A DNA stretch of 64,000 nt from JADHUC01 sp964623055 (lineage in GTDB: Bacteria > Planctomycetota > Planctomycetia > Pirellulales > Pirellulaceae), in the NCBI GenBank assembly GCA_964623055.1, contig CAZURK010000019.1, positions 1-64,000 on the forward strand. The letters run 5' to 3'. The position numbers and the translations under genes are program-made. This document shows positions 61,708 to 64,000 of the stretch, piece by piece (position 1 is the first letter of the stretch; each line of letters begins with the position of its first letter). Under the pieces are notes generated by a model. That model worked only from the letters and a program-made list of their open reading frames with translations, had not been told where the DNA came from and ran no database searches.

Positions 61708-62667
61708 TCACATCGCATCGAGCACGCCGCGGAGATACGCGATGGAAACCTTGGACGTTTCGTATGGGTTGGGACTGTTGTCTTGCTCAACAACCAGCCA
61801 GCCGGCAAATCTCTGCCCGGCAAGCACTTTGAGGATCTTCGGGAAATCGACCACGCCGGTGCCCAGTGGCGTGAAATGGTCTTGCCAGCGCACGCCGGGG
61901 CGTTCCAGCAGTGCGGCGTCGGCTGTCTTGACGTCCTTGCAGTGCATCCAGGCAACTTTGTCCGCCCACATGGTCACAAAGGCGACGGGCTCGGTCAGCG
62001 CGAGCACGAGATGGCCGGTGTCGACACACAGCCGCCATCGCGACCAGTCCAGCAACTCCACGTCTTCTTGAAGAAGCAGCTTGCTTTCTCGGCAACTCTT
62101 GACGTAGTGGTTGTGGTAAAGGGGAGTACAACCTTCCGACAGGGCGACATCGGCAACCCGGTCGAACGCCTCGGCGATGATCTTCCGTTCCTTGGCGGTG
62201 CGGCGGGTCCTCGCGCCGCTGACCGTGCCGTACGTCACGTGTCGTCCACCTTGGGCTTTGATCCATCGTGCATTCTTGCGGGCCTTCAGCAGATACGCCT
62301 CCTTTGCGGCCGGGTCGCGTAGCTCGTGGCCGCCGACATAGGCCGCCGGCGCAACCTTCGTACCCGTTGCGACCACCAGGCGGCGAACCTCTTCCATGTC
62401 GTGTTTCTTCTCCAGCCAAGGTGGTGCCAGTTCAACACCATCGTAGCCCAACTCGCGCGCCGCAGTGAAGAATTCCCGCAGGGATCGCGCCCCCCAGCCG
62501 GCTTGATGCAAACCGATCTTGACCGTGCGCGCCCACGCTGCGTTCTTGTCGTCGGACTTGGCCCCGGACCGCTGTGCGGTCCAGGCCCACGAAACGGCAC
62601 CCGCCGCTATCCCGCCGAGGAAGCCGCGGCGAGAAACTCGACGTGAAGTCTTGCTTTGCGTGCTCAT
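61708..62667 (-). CDS. Tat-exported sugar phosphate isomerase/epimerase-like TIM barrel
   Basis: A 319-residue protein with a twin-arginine signal (TSRRVSRRGFLGGIAAGAVS). The barrel of the xylose isomerase-like family follows: VKIGLHQAGWGARSLREFFT, ELGYDGVELAPPW (strand ending in Glu), GCTPLYHNHYVKSCRES (His metal ligands) and RWRLCVDTGHLVLALTEPVA (Asp/His), KVAWMHCKDVKTADA and GWLVVEQDNSPNPYETSK (final Glu). These give the usual metal site Glu-Asp-His-Glu. It would isomerise or epimerise a keto sugar, possibly the product of the neighbouring oxidoreductase. Confidence 0.92.
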   Translation of the reverse strand: MSTQSKTSRRVSRRGFLGGIAAGAVSWAWTAQRSGAKSDDKNAAWARTVKIGLHQAGWGARSLREFFTAARELGYDGVELAPPWLEKKHDMEEVRRLVVATGTKVAPAAYVGGHELRDPAAKEAYLLKARKNARWIKAQGGRHVTYGTVSGARTRRTAKERKIIAEAFDRVADVALSEGCTPLYHNHYVKSCRESKLLLQEDVELLDWSRWRLCVDTGHLVLALTEPVAFVTMWADKVAWMHCKDVKTADAALLERPGVRWQDHFTPLGTGVVDFPKILKVLAGQRFAGWLVVEQDNSPNPYETSKVSIAYLRGVLDAM

Positions 62668-62718
62668 TTCAAAGTCCTCAATAGATCGACAGCGGGAAAG
62701 AAGGGAAGGCTGTCAGGC

Positions 62719-64000
62719 TTACTTCGAAAAGACATCTCTCTGCCATCGGCTGTAAAGCTCGACCAGTTGCTTCACCTTGTCTGGTTTCTGGTTGAGGTAG
62801 TCCGTCACCTCCGGCTTGTCGTCCGCCAGGTTGTGAAGGGTGAAACGCTCCGTCGCCGTCGCACGGTTCCCTTTGCGCCGAATCAGCTTCCAATCTCCCT
62901 TTCGCACGGCCCAGTTGTTTTGCCACTGGAAATACAAGACGGGGTGGGGAGACGGAGCCAAATCCGACTGGATCACATCGAGCAGACTGCGTCCATCCAA
63001 TTTGACCGAAGGCGGTTGGATGCCACAGAGATCGAGGATCGTGGGATACCAATCCATTGCAGTGACGGCCTGCGAACGCACATGCCCTGAAGGGACTCTG
63101 GCAGGATAGCTGATGATCGCGGGGACACGAGTGCCGCCCTCCAGGAAAGTGCCTTTGTGGCCAATCCACCTGCCCGTGTTGCCGCCGCCATCATTGGGGC
63201 CATCGCCGGAACCGAACCGGTGACCTTTCGGAAAGCCGCTCTTGTGGTTGTCCACACGCACCTGAAAGAAGTCGAAGCTTCTGTACGATTGATGACCGTT
63301 ATCGCTCATGAAGATCACGATCGTGTTCTTCCGGAGTCCCAGGGATTCCAGTTGGTTCATCACCCGGCCAATGCAGTCGTCGGTCGTGGTAATAAAAGCC
63401 GCGTAGGTCCGACGCGGTTCTTCCAGGTTTTCGTATCGTTTCAGGTGTTCCTCCGGCGGCTGTTCGGGATAGTGTGGTGTATTCAGAGCCACGTACAAGA
63501 AGAAGGGCTTGTTCTTGTTCTGTTCCAGGAATTCGTTGGCACGTTTCACGACCAAATCGGGAAAGTACTTTCCTTTGGCCCAGACTTCGTTTGTTCCTTC
63601 ATAAAGATCATGAAATCCTTCGCCCTGCAGGAAGTAGTGAATGTAGTTGTCGATGAAACCGTCTCGAATGCCAAAGAACTCGTCAAAGCCCTGTCGAGTA
63701 GGGCCGTAGTCTCTGTGTGATCCCAAATGCCACTTCCCGAAAAGGGCTGTTCTGTAACCTGCTGCCTTCACCGTCTCCGCAAGGGTCACTTCCTCCAAAG
63801 CCATGTTGATCCCTATCTCAGGATCGTGCATGTCTCCCTGTACCCATGCGTTCACGCCGCTACGCTGTGGGTGACGGCCTGTTAGCAGCGCAGCTCGAGA
63901 AGGGCAGCAAAACGAATGAGCGTACGCCTGCGTGAAACGTACGCCGGTTGCCGCCAGCTTGTCGATGTTCGGCGTGTGCAGGTATTCTGATCCGTAACAG
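62719..64000 (-). CDS. Type I sulfatase, N-terminus cut by window edge
   Basis: The frame is open from the stop at 62719 to the window edge. The start codon at 63855 seen within the window is a GTG-Val internal to the protein. The N-terminal part present reads YLHTPNIDKLAATGVRFTQA then HSFCCPSRAALLTGRHPQRS, containing the C-x-P-S-R formylglycine site. Later landmarks: TALFGKWHLGSHRDYG, IVIFMSDNGHQS, LEGGTRVPAIISYPARVPSG and AVRKGDWKLIRRKG. It hydrolyses sulfate esters. A signal peptide is expected upstream of the window. About 427 codons are visible. Confidence 0.92.
   Translation of the reverse strand, partial: CYGSEYLHTPNIDKLAATGVRFTQAYAHSFCCPSRAALLTGRHPQRSGVNAWVQGDMHDPEIGINMALEEVTLAETVKAAGYRTALFGKWHLGSHRDYGPTRQGFDEFFGIRDGFIDNYIHYFLQGEGFHDLYEGTNEVWAKGKYFPDLVVKRANEFLEQNKNKPFFLYVALNTPHYPEQPPEEHLKRYENLEEPRRTYAAFITTTDDCIGRVMNQLESLGLRKNTIVIFMSDNGHQSYRSFDFFQVRVDNHKSGFPKGHRFGSGDGPNDGGGNTGRWIGHKGTFLEGGTRVPAIISYPARVPSGHVRSQAVTAMDWYPTILDLCGIQPPSVKLDGRSLLDVIQSDLAPSPHPVLYFQWQNNWAVRKGDWKLIRRKGNRATATERFTLHNLADDKPEVTDYLNQKPDKVKQLVELYSRWQRDVFSK

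Overview
The window looks like a chromosome segment of a planctomycete, most likely of the Pirellulales type. I infer this from the gene content: formylglycine-dependent sulfatases, Tat-exported Gfo/Idh/MocA oxidoreductases and a sugar isomerase-like protein, GH106 and GH127 glycosidases, two hydrazine-synthase-alpha-like (HzsA-like) proteins with c-type haem motifs, a PQQ-type propeller protein, a Uma2 nuclease and abundant dispersed palindromes. No rRNA, tRNA, CRISPR array, phage gene or transposase was seen, and no database search was possible.

Layout. 1-4.6 kb (minus strand): a polysaccharide-utilisation group of SGNH/sialate-esterase-like enzyme, sulfatase and GH106-like glycosidase (cut by the window edge). 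4.9-12.5 kb: a TPR protein, a Tat-exported Gfo/Idh/MocA protein, a sodium:solute symporter and a C69-type dipeptidase. 12.7-36.3 kb: mostly large secreted proteins. These are a jelly-roll protein, a PQQ propeller with a methyltransferase-like N-terminus, a large unrecognised secreted enzyme, a transglutaminase-elicitor-like protein, an HzsA-like/FGE-fold fusion, a mini-secretin, a two-protease fusion, a secreted unknown, an outer-membrane barrel, a GH127/ThuA pair and a His-rich protein.

36.6-47.4 kb (plus strand) is the most coherent block: an alpha/beta-hydrolase-like protein that lacks the whole catalytic triad, a degenerate stand-alone histidine-kinase ATPase-like domain, then fliF-fliG-fliH-fliI-fliJ-fliN-fliO-fliP-fliQ-fliR-flhB. 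It lacks fliE, fliK, fliL, fliM and flhA locally. FliG carries a low-complexity linker of about 77 residues. FlhB stops just before the expected NPTH autocleavage motif. Palindromic elements sit at four of its junctions.

47.6-64 kb: a metallophosphoesterase, a Uma2 nuclease, a tandem-FAD oxidoreductase with HEAT tail, a sialidase-like BNR protein, a second HzsA-like protein with HEAT repeats, two more Gfo/Idh/MocA oxidoreductases, a small secreted protein, a TIM-barrel isomerase-like protein and a second sulfatase (cut by the window edge).

At least eight families of short inverted or dispersed repeats occupy many of the intergenic gaps. One pair is a ~160-bp MITE-like element in opposite orientations. 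One palindrome lies in frame inside a coding region and encodes an interdomain linker, and another supplies the stop codon of fliF. The most unusual observations are these repeat/gene interactions, the atypical flagellar export cluster with its two pseudo-enzyme-like neighbours, and the HzsA-like/FGE-fold fusion.
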